Shown here one piece after another: positions 27,390 through 36,316 of a stretch of 64,000 nt of DNA (its first letter is position 1; every line of letters begins with the position of its first letter). The stretch is from NCBI RefSeq assembly GCF_009932725.1, contig NZ_BLJU01000001.1:186001-250000 (forward strand). Reading direction: 5' to 3'. This stretch comes from Pseudomonas yangonensis. GTDB taxonomy: Bacteria > Pseudomonadota > Gammaproteobacteria > Pseudomonadales > Pseudomonadaceae. Under the pieces are notes generated by a model, which saw nothing but the letters and a program-made list of their open reading frames with translations, did not search any database and was not told the origin of the DNA. A program made the translations under genes and the position numbers.

Positions 27390-29618
27390 TCAGAATTCGA
27401 TCACGGCCGACAGCCAGAGACGGCGACCTTCTTCGATCGTACCGTCGGTGGAGCGGAAGGTCTGAATGTAGTCCGACGCCCAACCCGTTGTGCCCGTGTT
27501 GGTCGTGTAGTAGCGACCTTTGGTGAAGTCCTTGTCGAACAGGTTGTAGATCGTGGCGTTCAGGGTGACGTTTTCCGAGGCCTTGAACGAACCGCCCAGG
27601 TGGAAAACTTCGTAGGCCTTGAGATCGCCGACCTGATCCTCGACAGCTTTATCGGCTGCCGACAGGTTGGCATAGCGATCGGTAAAGCGCGCACGTTCGC
27701 CACGGTATTCGCCTTTGAACCACAGGGTCAGGCGGTCAGTGGTGTTCCAGCTCAAACGCGCATGGGCCATGTGTTTGGGCGTGTTGGTCAGCGGGGCGCC
27801 CTTGTTCGCGCCGCTCTGTTGCTCGCTGTCGGTATAGGTGTAGTTGGCCGAGATGGCCCAGGCAGGGGCGAATTCCCAGCGCCCCGCCAGTTCCAGACCC
27901 TGCGTGAGCGCCTCGCCGATGTTGGTGTTCTGGGCAAAGTTCGGTTGAGTAAAACCTGCGCCATAGCTGACGCAGCCCGGCTGATTGGGATTGCCTGCGG
28001 CAAAACAGTTGGCCAGCGGCGTGCCGGTATCGATCTTGTCCTTGAACTTGTTATGGAACAGCGTGGCGTTGGCGTTGAAGCCGTTGAAACTGTCGTAGTA
28101 GACGCCGAATTCGGTATTGGTCGTGATTTCGGGTTTCAGGTTGGGGCTGCCGATGGTAATGACGTCACCCTGATTGGTCACACCGTTGATGCCGTCATGC
28201 AACTGATTGAGCGTCGGGGTTTTGTAGCCGCGACTGACGCCACCCTTGAGGGTCCAGTTTTCCGTGGTGTTCCAGACGAGGTATGCACGTGGGCTGACGT
28301 GGCCGCCAAACGCCTCATGATCTTCATAACGTGCACCCAGCGTCAGGGCCAGATCGTCGCGCATGCGCCACTCGTTCTCGGCGAATACGGCCCATGACTT
28401 CTGTTTGAATTCTTCGGTTGCCAGGCCGTCTTCGACCTTGGAGTCGGCATATTGGGCGCCGACAGTGGTGATATGGGTTGCGCCAATCGGGGCGACCAGT
28501 TTGGTATCCAGAATCAGGTCCGTCGATTTGAGCTTGCGGTCATCCCCGGCGATGATCGACGGGAACCCGACGTAGGCATTGCCGATGACGCTCCCGGGGA
28601 TGGTCCGACCGATTGTCTCGGTGGTCTTGTGGGTCAGGCTGCTGTCCACGGTGCCGAAGCCGAGCCGAGCCGTATGGCTCAGTGCGAACTGATCCCGCTC
28701 GAAGCGAAGTTCGTCCTTGTAACCGGACGCTCGGCTGGAAGGGGCGCCGCAGCCTGCGCTGTCAGAGCCGCTGGCACGTCCATCGAGATTGCCCAACTGA
28801 CACTCGTCGTTGTTGTAGACCTGGCGACCACGTTCGAAATCGAGCGAGAAATCGTGATCTTCGTTGGGCGTGAGGGTCAGACGTGCGCCGAGGTTATTGT
28901 TGCGGCCTTCCACCGGAGAGGCGCCGCGCCTGCTGACCGTGGAGCCATTGGCAAACTGCAGGTCCGAGGCCTCGCGATCGTAGAGGCTGCCGCGCATCGA
29001 CAAGCCAAGCAGATCCTGAATCAGCGGGCCGCTGGTGTAGAAACTGGTATTGGAAGTTTCGCCGTAGTCGCGATGTTCCTGGAATGTGTGGTCCAGAGTG
29101 ACCGATGCACCCCATTCCTTAGCGACTTTTTTGGTAATGATGTTGACGACACCACCCATGGCATCAGAGCCGTAGAGCGTCGACATCGGGCCGCGGATCA
29201 CCTCGATTCTCTCGATGGCCGATAGCGGTGGGATGAAGCTGGTTGCGGTTTCGTTGAAGCCGTTGGGGGTCACGTCCCCTGCATTGTTCTGCCGGCGACC
29301 ATCGATAAGGATCAGGGTGTATTCACTGGGCAGACCACGGATGCTGATGTTCAGGCCACCCGTTTTGCCGGTACCTTGACGTACATCGACGCCTTCCACG
29401 TCCTCCAGAGCCTGGGCCAGGTTACTGTAACGCTTCTGCTGCAACTCCTCGCGGCTGATCACGCTGATGCTGGCGGGGGCTTCGGTGATCTTCTGCTCGA
29501 AGCCGGAAGCACTGACAACCACGTCGCCCAGGGCGATGGGCTCGTTAGCCTGGGCGCCAAAGCTTGCGGCCAGCGCAATGGCGCTGGCCAGGGCGGTACG
29601 GGAATTGAGGGCGGACAT
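27390..29618 (-). CDS. FepA/CirA-like TonB-dependent receptor
   Basis: The product (742 aa) has a signal peptide ending near ASFGAQA, TonB box DVVVSAS, and a plug with SNLAQALEDVEGVDV, ISIRGLPSEYTLILIDGRRQ, PPLSAIERIEVIRGPMSTLYG and SDAMGGVVNIITKK, a combination typical of FepA/PirA/CirA-type catecholate receptors. A cysteine pair (NDECQLG and SAGCGAP) in an extracellular loop also occurs in FepA-like proteins, and a second pair (NCFAAG, PGCVSYG) lies further on. The last residue is Phe. It is convergent with piuA and has its own Fur-like box, so this is an independent iron-uptake gene. The exact siderophore cannot be told from sequence. Confidence 0.92.
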   Translation of the reverse strand: MSALNSRTALASAIALAASFGAQANEPIALGDVVVSASGFEQKITEAPASISVISREELQQKRYSNLAQALEDVEGVDVRQGTGKTGGLNISIRGLPSEYTLILIDGRRQNNAGDVTPNGFNETATSFIPPLSAIERIEVIRGPMSTLYGSDAMGGVVNIITKKVAKEWGASVTLDHTFQEHRDYGETSNTSFYTSGPLIQDLLGLSMRGSLYDREASDLQFANGSTVSRRGASPVEGRNNNLGARLTLTPNEDHDFSLDFERGRQVYNNDECQLGNLDGRASGSDSAGCGAPSSRASGYKDELRFERDQFALSHTARLGFGTVDSSLTHKTTETIGRTIPGSVIGNAYVGFPSIIAGDDRKLKSTDLILDTKLVAPIGATHITTVGAQYADSKVEDGLATEEFKQKSWAVFAENEWRMRDDLALTLGARYEDHEAFGGHVSPRAYLVWNTTENWTLKGGVSRGYKTPTLNQLHDGINGVTNQGDVITIGSPNLKPEITTNTEFGVYYDSFNGFNANATLFHNKFKDKIDTGTPLANCFAAGNPNQPGCVSYGAGFTQPNFAQNTNIGEALTQGLELAGRWEFAPAWAISANYTYTDSEQQSGANKGAPLTNTPKHMAHARLSWNTTDRLTLWFKGEYRGERARFTDRYANLSAADKAVEDQVGDLKAYEVFHLGGSFKASENVTLNATIYNLFDKDFTKGRYYTTNTGTTGWASDYIQTFRSTDGTIEEGRRLWLSAVIEF

Positions 29619-29674
29619 CGATCTACTCCTGGCGTTATGAGGGTGCAGTCGGAACGGTTAAGAACGGCCGGGAT

Positions 29675-29693
29675 GATAGTGATTTGCATATAA
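29675..29693. promoter_or_regulatory. Fur-like box before the FepA-like receptor gene
   Basis: On the minus strand, TTATATGCAAATCACTATC matches 12 of 19 positions of the Fur consensus, with the right half nearly complete. It lies about 55 bases before the receptor start. The rest of the 229-base gap to pxpA, which runs the other way, shows nothing else. Confidence 0.6.
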
Positions 29694-29847
29694 GGTTCAA
29701 TTGCGGGTGATGTCGATGACTATTGAGTTGGGCTGAGAGGGCCGCTGTGGCTGGGCTGCAGGCAGGTGTAAATTTTGTAAATGCGATCTGTTCTTGAATG
29801 CACCGACACGCTTTACGCGTGCATCCCGGGCGCTCTAAGCTGCCGAC

Positions 29848-30591
29848 ATGAACCGTATTCTTCTCAATTGCGACATGGGCGAAGGCTTCGGCGCCTGGCG
29901 CATGGGCGACGACCAACTGGCCATGCCACTGATCGACCAGGCCAACCTGGCCTGTGGCTTCCATGCCGGTGATCCGCTGATCATGGCGCGCAGTGTCGTG
30001 CTCGCGGTGCAGCACGGCGTGAGCATCGGCGCGCATCCGTCCTATCCGGATCTGCAGGGCTTTGGCAGGCGTCACATGCAGTGTTCGCCGGAAGAAGTAC
30101 GCGCCTTGGTGCTGTATCAGATCGGGGCTCTGGATGCCTTTTGCCGCGCGGCTGGCTGCCAGTTGGCCTACGTCAAGCCACATGGCGCGCTGTACAACGA
30201 TCTGGTGCGTGACGATGCGCTACTGGCGGCGGTGCTCGATGCCTGCTCCAGCTACCGCAAGGGCCTGCCGCTGATGGTGTTGGCGCTGGCCGACAACGGT
30301 CGGGAGCTGCGCCTGGCCGATGAGGCCGACGTGCCGCTGATGTTCGAAGCTTTTGCCGACCGAGCCTACCTCTCCGATGGCCAGCTGGCACCGCGCCGGC
30401 TTGGTGGCGCGGTGCACCACGATCCCGAGCGCATCCTGACGCAGGCGCTGGCGATCGCCAATGGCGAAGCCTTTGCCGATATCGACGGCAAGCCGCTACG
30501 CCTGCGGGCCGACAGTCTGTGCGTGCACGGTGACAACCCGGAGTCGTTGGCGGTGCTGCGCCGTTTGCGCGCCCGCCTGGACGCGCTCTGA
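29848..30591 (+). CDS. pxpA: 5-oxoprolinase subunit A (PxpA, LamB/YcsF family)
   Basis: The product (247 aa) is the LamB/YcsF subunit of the ATP-dependent 5-oxoprolinase PxpABC, which opens pyroglutamate to glutamate. The family start [44 protein letters not shown] and the end region [14 protein letters not shown] are all present and length is normal. PxpB and PxpC, usually adjacent, are not found here: the region downstream holds only scraps. They may lie elsewhere in the genome. Confidence 0.93.
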   Translation: MNRILLNCDMGEGFGAWRMGDDQLAMPLIDQANLACGFHAGDPLIMARSVVLAVQHGVSIGAHPSYPDLQGFGRRHMQCSPEEVRALVLYQIGALDAFCRAAGCQLAYVKPHGALYNDLVRDDALLAAVLDACSSYRKGLPLMVLALADNGRELRLADEADVPLMFEAFADRAYLSDGQLAPRRLGGAVHHDPERILTQALAIANGEAFADIDGKPLRLRADSLCVHGDNPESLAVLRRLRARLDAL

Positions 30592-30659
30592 GGCGTTAGC
30601 GGGTCGTCAGCGCCGGGTCAGATGGCCGCGCGGCAGGTCACCCGGGCAGGCGCGGCGGC

Positions 30660-30788
30660 GTCATGGCACCCGAGTCGAAAATCCGCGAGCTGCTGGTGCG
30701 CGGCGAGTTCCTGATGCTGTCGCCGGCTTGGCGACCGGAGCCTGTCGGGTGCGATGGGTAACCGGCCAAGGTGCGCTACGCCATCGAG
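30660..30788 (+). pseudogene. Possible gene remnant after pxpA
   Basis: The 424 bases between pxpA and the RIO kinase gene hold no complete gene. A short frame from 30660 reads like protein (MAPESKIRELLVRGEF) but stops after about 32 codons; shortly after, another frame reads VRYAIEALKGHPGSA before a stop near 30818. These could be pieces of one decayed gene, or chance. I cannot assign a family. Confidence 0.2.
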
Positions 30789-31015
30789 GCCCTCAAGGGG
30801 CATCCGGGCAGCGCATGATGATGAACGGCCAAGCAGGCTGAGCCCAGGCCCTGCTGTTGAGATGGCGCTCAGATGTGCATTGGCAAGCCGTAAACTTCAT
30901 ATCTTCAGCCTTGTCTGGCCTGGCTCCGGCTCGCGAACCTTTGAACAGGTTCCTAGCTGTGCGAGGATGGTCGGCAACCAGTCTCTCCGTCAGAAAGGAC
31001 CCGTGATCCGCACCA

Positions 31016-31903
31016 ATGAAGACGCCCAAACGTATTGAACCCCTGGTCGAGGACGGCCTGGTGGACGAGGTGCTGCGACCGCTGATGAGCGGCAAGGAGG
31101 CAGCCGTGTATGTGGTGCGGTGTGGCGACGAGTTGCGCTGCGCCAAGGTCTACAAGGAAGCCAACAAGCGCAGCTTCCGCCAGGCATCGGAGTATCAGGA
31201 AGGACGAAAAGTACGGGGCAGCCGCCAGGCGCGGGCCATGGCCAAGGGCAGCAAGTACGGGCGCAAGGAACAGGAGCAGGCCTGGCAGAACGCCGAAGTC
31301 GCTGCGCTGTTCCGCCTGGCCAATGCCGGCGTGCGAGTGCCCAAACCCTACGACTTTCTCGATGGCGTGCTGCTGATGGAGCTGGTCGGCGACGGCGAGG
31401 GCGATGTAGCGCCACGGCTCAATGACGTCGACCTGCATCCGGACGACGCCCGCGAGTTCCACGCCTTCATGATCCAGGAAATCGTCAAGATGCTCTGCGC
31501 CGGCCTGGTGCACGGCGACTTGTCGGAATTCAACGTGCTGCTCGGCCCCGAAGGTCCGGTGATCATCGACCTGCCGCAGGCGGTGGACGCGGCGGCGAAC
31601 AACCATGCCTTCAGCATGCTCGAACGCGACGTGCGCAACATGGCCGAGTACTTCGGCCAGTTCGCCCCCGAGCTGAAGTACACCAAGTACGCCAAGGAAA
31701 TGTGGGCGCTCTATGAGGCCGGCAAGCTGCAGCCCGATTCTCAGTTGACCGGTGAGTTCGCCGAGCCTGAGGACGCTGCCGATATCGACGCGGTGATGCG
31801 CGAGATCAAGGCCGCGCTGGCCGAAGAGGCGAAAAAACAGGCGCTACGCAACGCCGAAGATGAGCCCAAGGACGCCGAACCGATACCGCCCTGGATGCGT
31901 TGA
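31016..31903 (+). CDS. RIO-type serine/threonine protein kinase
   Basis: The product (295 aa) is an atypical kinase of the RIO family. Lys44 in RCAKVYKEAN should bind ATP phosphates, VHGDLSEFN (Asp168, Asn173) is the catalytic loop and IIDLPQ (Asp185) binds metal; SGKEAAVYVV is the flexible glycine-loop counterpart. A basic insert (FRQASEYQEGRKVRGSRQ) typical of RIO1 proteins follows the ATP lysine. Bacterial members are widespread in pseudomonads; I know of no settled target. The C-terminus is acidic and lysine-rich. It stands alone. Confidence 0.92.
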   Translation: MKTPKRIEPLVEDGLVDEVLRPLMSGKEAAVYVVRCGDELRCAKVYKEANKRSFRQASEYQEGRKVRGSRQARAMAKGSKYGRKEQEQAWQNAEVAALFRLANAGVRVPKPYDFLDGVLLMELVGDGEGDVAPRLNDVDLHPDDAREFHAFMIQEIVKMLCAGLVHGDLSEFNVLLGPEGPVIIDLPQAVDAAANNHAFSMLERDVRNMAEYFGQFAPELKYTKYAKEMWALYEAGKLQPDSQLTGEFAEPEDAADIDAVMREIKAALAEEAKKQALRNAEDEPKDAEPIPPWMR

Positions 31904-31932
31904 GCTGCGGTTATCGGGGGCTGCGCCTTGCC

Positions 31933-31993
31933 GTAGCCCCGGATGAAATCCGGGGCGGTATTCGCAGCCTTCCCAGGATTGCATCCGGGCTAC
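31933..31993. repeat. GTAGCCCGGATG REP palindrome, copy 1
   Basis: The element begins GTAGCCCCGGATGAAATCC and ends GCATCCGGGCTAC, an imperfect inverted repeat of the common Pseudomonas REP type. It lies between the convergent RIO kinase and cueR genes; its right end contains the cueR stop codon. Related copies are at 43733, 47138 and 62429. Confidence 0.8.
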
Positions 31994-32421
31994 AAGGTGT
32001 CCCCGTGCGCGCATTTCGATGCGCCGCAGCTCACGCCCTCCTCGATCCCCTTCAATATCGGGCAGTCCGGCCGGTCGTTACCCTGGCAACTGTTCGCCAG
32101 CTCCACCAGCGTGTCGCGCAAGGCCGTCATCTCGGCAATCTTGCGCGACAGTGTGGCGATATGCTCTTCGGCCAGCGCCTTCACATCGGCACTGGCGCGC
32201 TGCTTGTCCTGCCACAGCGCCAGCAGCTTGCCGACTTCTTCCAGAGAAAACCCCAGATCCCGCGCCCGCTTGATGAATGCCAGGCGGTGCAGATCCGACG
32301 CGCTGTACTGCCGGTAGCCACTCTCCGTGCGCCCGGCATGGGGCAGCAGGTCGATGGACTCGTAGTAGCGAATCATCTTGGCACTCAGGCCGGTGTGCTT
32401 GGCGGCTTGGCCGATGTTCAT
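31990..32421 (-). CDS. cueR: CueR, MerR-family copper-responsive activator
   Basis: The product (143 aa) binds Cu(I) and activates copper-export promoters. An N-terminal winged helix ([35 protein letters not shown]) is followed by the dimer coiled coil and the metal loop CQGNDRPDC, a Cys-x7-Cys spacing that marks monovalent-metal sensors (CueR) rather than mercury sensors. It starts inside the copA stop region (four-base overlap), so copA-cueR is an operon under autocontrol. A REP element supplies the stop codon. Confidence 0.94.
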   Translation of the reverse strand: MNIGQAAKHTGLSAKMIRYYESIDLLPHAGRTESGYRQYSASDLHRLAFIKRARDLGFSLEEVGKLLALWQDKQRASADVKALAEEHIATLSRKIAEMTALRDTLVELANSCQGNDRPDCPILKGIEEGVSCGASKCAHGDTL

Positions 32422-34787
32422 GCGCGTGGTCTCCAGCGATTGAGCAGCAGTGCATTGCTCACCACACTGACGCTGGACAGCGCCATGGCGGCGCCGGCGA
32501 ACATGGGGTTGAGCAGGCCGGCGGCGGCCAGCGGGATGCCGATCAGGTTGTAGATGAAGGCCCAGAACAGGTTCTGGCGGATCTTGGCGTAGGTGCGCCG
32601 GCTGATGTCCAGCGCGGCCGGCACCAGGCGTGGGTCGCCGCGCATCAGGGTGATGCCGGCTGCATGCATGGCGGCATCGGTGCCGCCGCCCATGGCAATG
32701 CCGACATCCGCCGCGGCCAGCGCCGGCGCATCGTTGATGCCGTCGCCTACCATGGCCACGGTCCCCTGCTGGCGCAGTTCGCCAACCAGGCGCGCCTTGT
32801 CCGCCGGCAGCACCTGGGCGTGCGGTGGGTCGATGCCCAGAGCGCTGGCGACTGCCGCGACACTGCCCTGGTTGTCGCCGCTGATCAGGTGGCTGGTGAT
32901 GCCTTGTGCACGCAGTTCGGCGATGGCCTCGGCAGCGCCGTCCTTGAGTTGGTCACCGAAGGCCAGCAGGCCGAGCAGGCGAGGGGCGTTGCCGGTCTCG
33001 ATCAGCCAGGACAGGGTGCGCCCCTGCGCTTCCCAGGCTTGCGCCGATTCGGCCAGGGCACCTGCCTGCAGATGGTTTTCTTGCAGCAGGCGACTGCTGC
33101 CCAGTTGCAGGGAGCGGCCCTCGACTTCGCCGGCGATGCCGCGACCGGCCAGCGCCCGGCTCTCACTTAGCGCCGGCAGGGCAATGTGCTGTTCGGCGCA
33201 GCGCTGCAGCACGGCCTTGGCCAGTGGGTGTTCGCTGCCCTGCTGCAGGCCGCCGGCCAGGCGCAGCAATTCGTCCTCGTTGGCCTCGCCCAGGCCGATA
33301 TGGACGATGCGCGGTTTGCCTTCGGTAAGGGTGCCGGTCTTGTCGAAGGCGATGTGCTGCACGGCGTGCGCCACCTCCAGTGCTTCGGCATCCTTGATCA
33401 GGATGCCGTGGCGCGCGGCGACGCCGGTGCCGGCCATGATCGCGGTCGGCGTGGCCAGGCCGAGGGCGCAGGGGCAGGCGATCACCAGTACGGCGACGGC
33501 GTTTAGTAGGGCGTTTTCCAGTGATGCGCCGAGCGCCAGCCAACCCAGCAGCGTGGCCAGGGCGACCAGCAGCACCGTGGGGACGAACACCTGGCTGACC
33601 TTGTCCACCAGCTTCTGGATCGGCGCCTTGGCAGCTTGCGCATCCTCGACCAGGCGGATGATGCGCGACAGCACGGTTTCCGCTCCCAGGGCCGTGGTCT
33701 CCACCAGCAGGCGGCCTTCGCCGTTGATGGCGCCAGCGGTGACCTTGTCGCCCGGCTGCTTGGCCACCGGCAGGCTCTCGCCGCTGATCAGCGCCTCGTC
33801 CGCATGACTGTGGCCCTCCAGTACCTGGCCGTCGACCGGGAAGCGCTCGCCCGGCTTGACCAGGATACGGTCGCCCAGCGCCAAGGCGTCGATGCCGACG
33901 CGCTCCTCACTCCCGTCCACGAGGCGCACCGCGTGGTCCGGACGCAAGGCCTGCAACGCGCGAATGGCGCTGGCGGTCTGACGCTTGGCGCGGCTTTCCA
34001 GATATTTGCCGAGCAGGATCAGGCTGATGATCACCGCCGAGGCTTCGAAGTACAGGTGCGGCATCTGTCCGGCCGGCGTCACGGCCCACTGATACAGACT
34101 CAGACCGTAACCGGCGCTGGTGCCGATGGCCACCAGTTGATCCATGTTGCCGGCACGCGCCTTCAGTGCCTGCCAGGCCGCGCGGTAGAAGCGCGCGCCG
34201 AAAATGAACTGCACCGGTGTGGCCAGCAGCCATTGCACCCAGGCCGGCAGCATCCAGTGCAGGCCGAAGGGTTCGACCAGCATCGGCAGCACCAGCGGCA
34301 GGGTCAGGGCGATGGCGGCCAGCAGGGTCAGACGCTCACGCCGCAGGCGGCGCCGGGCCTGATCGGTGGCCGGACGCTCGCCAAGCAGTTGCGCGTTATA
34401 GCCGGCGGCCTCGGCAGCCTTCACCGCCAACTGTGGGTCGAAACCGGCGAGTACCTGCAGGCGCGCCTTCTCGTCGGCGAGGTTGACGGCCACCTGGCTG
34501 ACGCCCGGAAGCTTGTTCAGGGCGCGCTCGATACGACCGACGCAACTGGCGCAGGTCATGCCCTCGATGCTCAGCTCCAAAGGCTGGCTGGGCACATCGT
34601 AACCGGCGCCCTCGATGGCGCTGATCAGCTGCGGCAGGCTGCCAGCGGGCGCTTCGATGCGCGCCTGCTCGTTGGCCAGGTTGACGCTGGCGCTGCTCAC
34701 CTGCGGCAACTTGCGCAAGGCGCGTTCGACGCGCCCGGCGCAACTGGCGCAGGTCATGCCCTGGATTGGCAGGTCGAAAGTGGTCAT
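32418..34787 (-). CDS. copA: Copper-exporting P1B-type ATPase CopA
   Basis: This inner-membrane ATPase (789 aa) pumps Cu(I) out of the cytoplasm. Two N-terminal metal-binding domains each carry GMTCASC (Cys13/16 and Cys79/82). The transmembrane copper site is [12 protein letters not shown] (near residue 437), the phosphorylation motif is [11 protein letters not shown] (near 480), with SGES in the actuator and [18 protein letters not shown] in the hinge; SEHPLAKA is the conserved HP nucleotide motif. The 21-bp CueR dyad upstream fits copper induction, and cueR overlaps its 3' end. Confidence 0.96.
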   Translation of the reverse strand: MTTFDLPIQGMTCASCAGRVERALRKLPQVSSASVNLANEQARIEAPAGSLPQLISAIEGAGYDVPSQPLELSIEGMTCASCVGRIERALNKLPGVSQVAVNLADEKARLQVLAGFDPQLAVKAAEAAGYNAQLLGERPATDQARRRLRRERLTLLAAIALTLPLVLPMLVEPFGLHWMLPAWVQWLLATPVQFIFGARFYRAAWQALKARAGNMDQLVAIGTSAGYGLSLYQWAVTPAGQMPHLYFEASAVIISLILLGKYLESRAKRQTASAIRALQALRPDHAVRLVDGSEERVGIDALALGDRILVKPGERFPVDGQVLEGHSHADEALISGESLPVAKQPGDKVTAGAINGEGRLLVETTALGAETVLSRIIRLVEDAQAAKAPIQKLVDKVSQVFVPTVLLVALATLLGWLALGASLENALLNAVAVLVIACPCALGLATPTAIMAGTGVAARHGILIKDAEALEVAHAVQHIAFDKTGTLTEGKPRIVHIGLGEANEDELLRLAGGLQQGSEHPLAKAVLQRCAEQHIALPALSESRALAGRGIAGEVEGRSLQLGSSRLLQENHLQAGALAESAQAWEAQGRTLSWLIETGNAPRLLGLLAFGDQLKDGAAEAIAELRAQGITSHLISGDNQGSVAAVASALGIDPPHAQVLPADKARLVGELRQQGTVAMVGDGINDAPALAAADVGIAMGGGTDAAMHAAGITLMRGDPRLVPAALDISRRTYAKIRQNLFWAFIYNLIGIPLAAAGLLNPMFAGAAMALSSVSVVSNALLLNRWRPRA

Positions 34788-34842
34788 GGTTCGGCTCCCT
34801 GTAGCAGGCCGTTAGAAAAGCCTGGGCGTGGCTACAGGATCA

Positions 34843-34863
34843 ACCTTGACCCCATGGCAAGGT
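34843..34863 (-). promoter_or_regulatory. CueR operator/promoter of copA-cueR
   Basis: Read on the minus strand, ACCTTGCCATGGGGTCAAGGT is a 21-bp dyad with ACCTTG/CAAGGT arms. It overlaps a TTGACC -35 element (34866-34861) and, after a 19-base spacer, GATCCT as -10. A long 19-bp spacer is the hallmark of MerR-family activated promoters. It matches the dyad before copZ. Confidence 0.85.
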
Positions 34864-34870
34864 CAAGCCT

Positions 34871-35263
34871 TCAGTTCAACGCAGGCGCGGCATGCAGTCG
34901 CAGGCCGTCACTGCCCATGGCAATGCGGTAGCGGCGCACTTCGCCGGCCGCCAGCTCCAGCGATTGCCCGCTCAATTGGGTAATGCCGTCCTGACACGGG
35001 CCGCTGCCGGTCAGGCCGAGGCGTAACGCGACCTTACCCGGTGGCAGGTTGAAGGATACCGACTGGCCCTGATACAAGCGCGCGGCCAGTTGGTCATGCA
35101 GATACAGCGCGACTTCGCAGGTGGTCGCCACTTCCAGCCGCTCGCGCGAAACGATCAGCACCGCGTACCCCTCGCCCTGTGTCGTCGAAGGCAGCGGTGC
35201 CAGTGGTTCTGCCAGTGCCAGAGGCGCCAGCAGCAGGGCGATGGCGCAGCAGGGCATACGCAT
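34871..35263 (-). CDS. Small exported protein in the copper locus, family unrecognised
   Basis: The product (130 aa) has a signal peptide (MRMPCCAIALLLAPLALAE) and a small mature domain rich in beta-type segments (YAVLIVSRERLEVA, VSFNLPPGKVALRLGL) with two cysteines (TTCEVAL and GPCQDG) that could pair. It has no histidine- or methionine-rich copper motif. I do not recognise it with confidence; it recalls small lipoprotein-like periplasmic proteins. The ATG at 35263 has GAGGAT about ten bases upstream and gives a clean signal peptide, preferred over an earlier in-frame ATG. It lies between the copA and copZ operators, so a link to copper is possible but unproved. Confidence 0.75.
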   Translation of the reverse strand: MRMPCCAIALLLAPLALAEPLAPLPSTTQGEGYAVLIVSRERLEVATTCEVALYLHDQLAARLYQGQSVSFNLPPGKVALRLGLTGSGPCQDGITQLSGQSLELAAGEVRRYRIAMGSDGLRLHAAPALN

Positions 35264-35312
35264 GGTGATGATCCTCGTATGGGAGTGCGGCGAATGAAAT
35301 GACAAAGGCTTG

Positions 35313-35333
35313 ACCTTGCCATCGTGGCAAGGT
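35313..35333 (+). promoter_or_regulatory. CueR operator/promoter of copZ
   Basis: ACCTTGCCATCGTGGCAAGGT is a 21-bp near-perfect dyad placed in a 19-base spacer between TTGACC (35310-35315) and GAGACT (35335-35340). The same arms and spacing occur before copA, so one CueR should activate both. The copZ start lies 41 bases after the dyad. Confidence 0.85.
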
Positions 35334-35374
35334 CGAGACTACACCCATCGCCAATCGCTTCAAGGAGTCAGCAG

Positions 35375-35572
35375 ATGCAACAGTTCAAGGTTAGCGGAAT
35401 GTCGTGCGGTCATTGCGTGCGGGCCATCACTCAGGCGATCCAGGCGCTGGATCCTGTGGCCAGGGTCGAAGTCGATCTGGCCGCGGGACTTGTGCGTGTG
35501 GAGGGTAGCCTGGACGCGGCGCAGATACAGGCCGCCATTGCTGAAGAGGGTTACGAGGTTGGCCCCGCGTAG
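35375..35572 (+). CDS. copZ: Copper chaperone CopZ (HMA domain)
   Basis: The product (65 aa) is a single ferredoxin-like metal-binding domain, with Cys11 and Cys14 in SGMSCGHCVRAI, that carries Cu(I) to CopA or CueR in the cytoplasm. Length is normal for a free chaperone. The ATG at 35375 follows AAGGAG with seven bases between; an earlier in-frame ATG would overlap the CueR operator. In P. aeruginosa a copZ-like gene also sits beside nalD, as here. Confidence 0.93.
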   Translation: MQQFKVSGMSCGHCVRAITQAIQALDPVARVEVDLAAGLVRVEGSLDAAQIQAAIAEEGYEVGPA

Positions 35573-35584
35573 AGCTCGGGCCTG

Positions 35585-36205
35585 CTAAGGCCACTGCCGC
35601 AGCAGGCCGCGGAAGCAACTGTCGACCATCGCCGGGGTGTCGGTCTGGGCGTCGAACAGATTCGGGTCGCGCAGCCAGTCGCTGAACAGGCCGACGATCA
35701 GCGCGTGCAGCGTGCGTGAGGCCAGGCGCGGAGTGATGCCGGGCTGCAGATGCGGTTGCACCGTCGGCAGGGCGAACTGCTGCTGGCACAGGTCGATGAA
35801 CTGATTGACGAAGGTTTCGTGGCGCTCTTCGGCCTCACGCAGCTCTTCGGTGAATTCGCAGCGGCGCAGCAGTACGGTGAGGATACGCCGACGCTGTTCA
35901 TCCAGCACCAGATTGGCCATGGCCTCGATGCACAGATCGCGCAGCAACTGCAGCGATGACAGACCGTCGACGGCAGCCAGTTGCTGAGCCAGCGGTTCCA
36001 GCGGCAGACGCACCTGATTGAGCATTTCGTGGAACAGATGGGCCTTGTTCTGGAAGTGCCAATAGACCGCCCCGCGGGTCACCCCGGCATGCCGGGCGAT
36101 GTGCTCCAGGCTGGTATGGGCGACCCCTCGCTCGAGAAACAACTGTTCCGCAGCGGCGAGGATGGCGCAGCGGGTTTTCTCCGCATCTTCTTTGGTTCTA
36201 CGCAT
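35585..36205 (-). CDS. nalD: TetR-family repressor of efflux, NalD/TtgR type
   Basis: The product (206 aa) starts MRRTKEDAEKTRCAILAAAE, with the helix-turn-helix HIARHAGVTRGAVYWHFQNK typical of the TtgR/AcrR/NalD group that represses RND pumps and is released by hydrophobic drugs. The gene is divergent from an RND adaptor-pump pair 111 bases away and next to copZ, the neighbour I recall for nalD in P. aeruginosa. The name is therefore likely but rests on recall; TtgR is the close alternative. Confidence 0.85.
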   Translation of the reverse strand: MRRTKEDAEKTRCAILAAAEQLFLERGVAHTSLEHIARHAGVTRGAVYWHFQNKAHLFHEMLNQVRLPLEPLAQQLAAVDGLSSLQLLRDLCIEAMANLVLDEQRRRILTVLLRRCEFTEELREAEERHETFVNQFIDLCQQQFALPTVQPHLQPGITPRLASRTLHALIVGLFSDWLRDPNLFDAQTDTPAMVDSCFRGLLRQWP

Positions 36206-36316
36206 GGCGATCCGGGTAATTGGAGCTAGGCTCGATTGTACCGATTATGCCCACCTGCTGGTGGCGCTTCGTTGTGTCGCTTCTGCTCCGCGTCTAGCCA
36301 AGGAGAGGGATGCATC

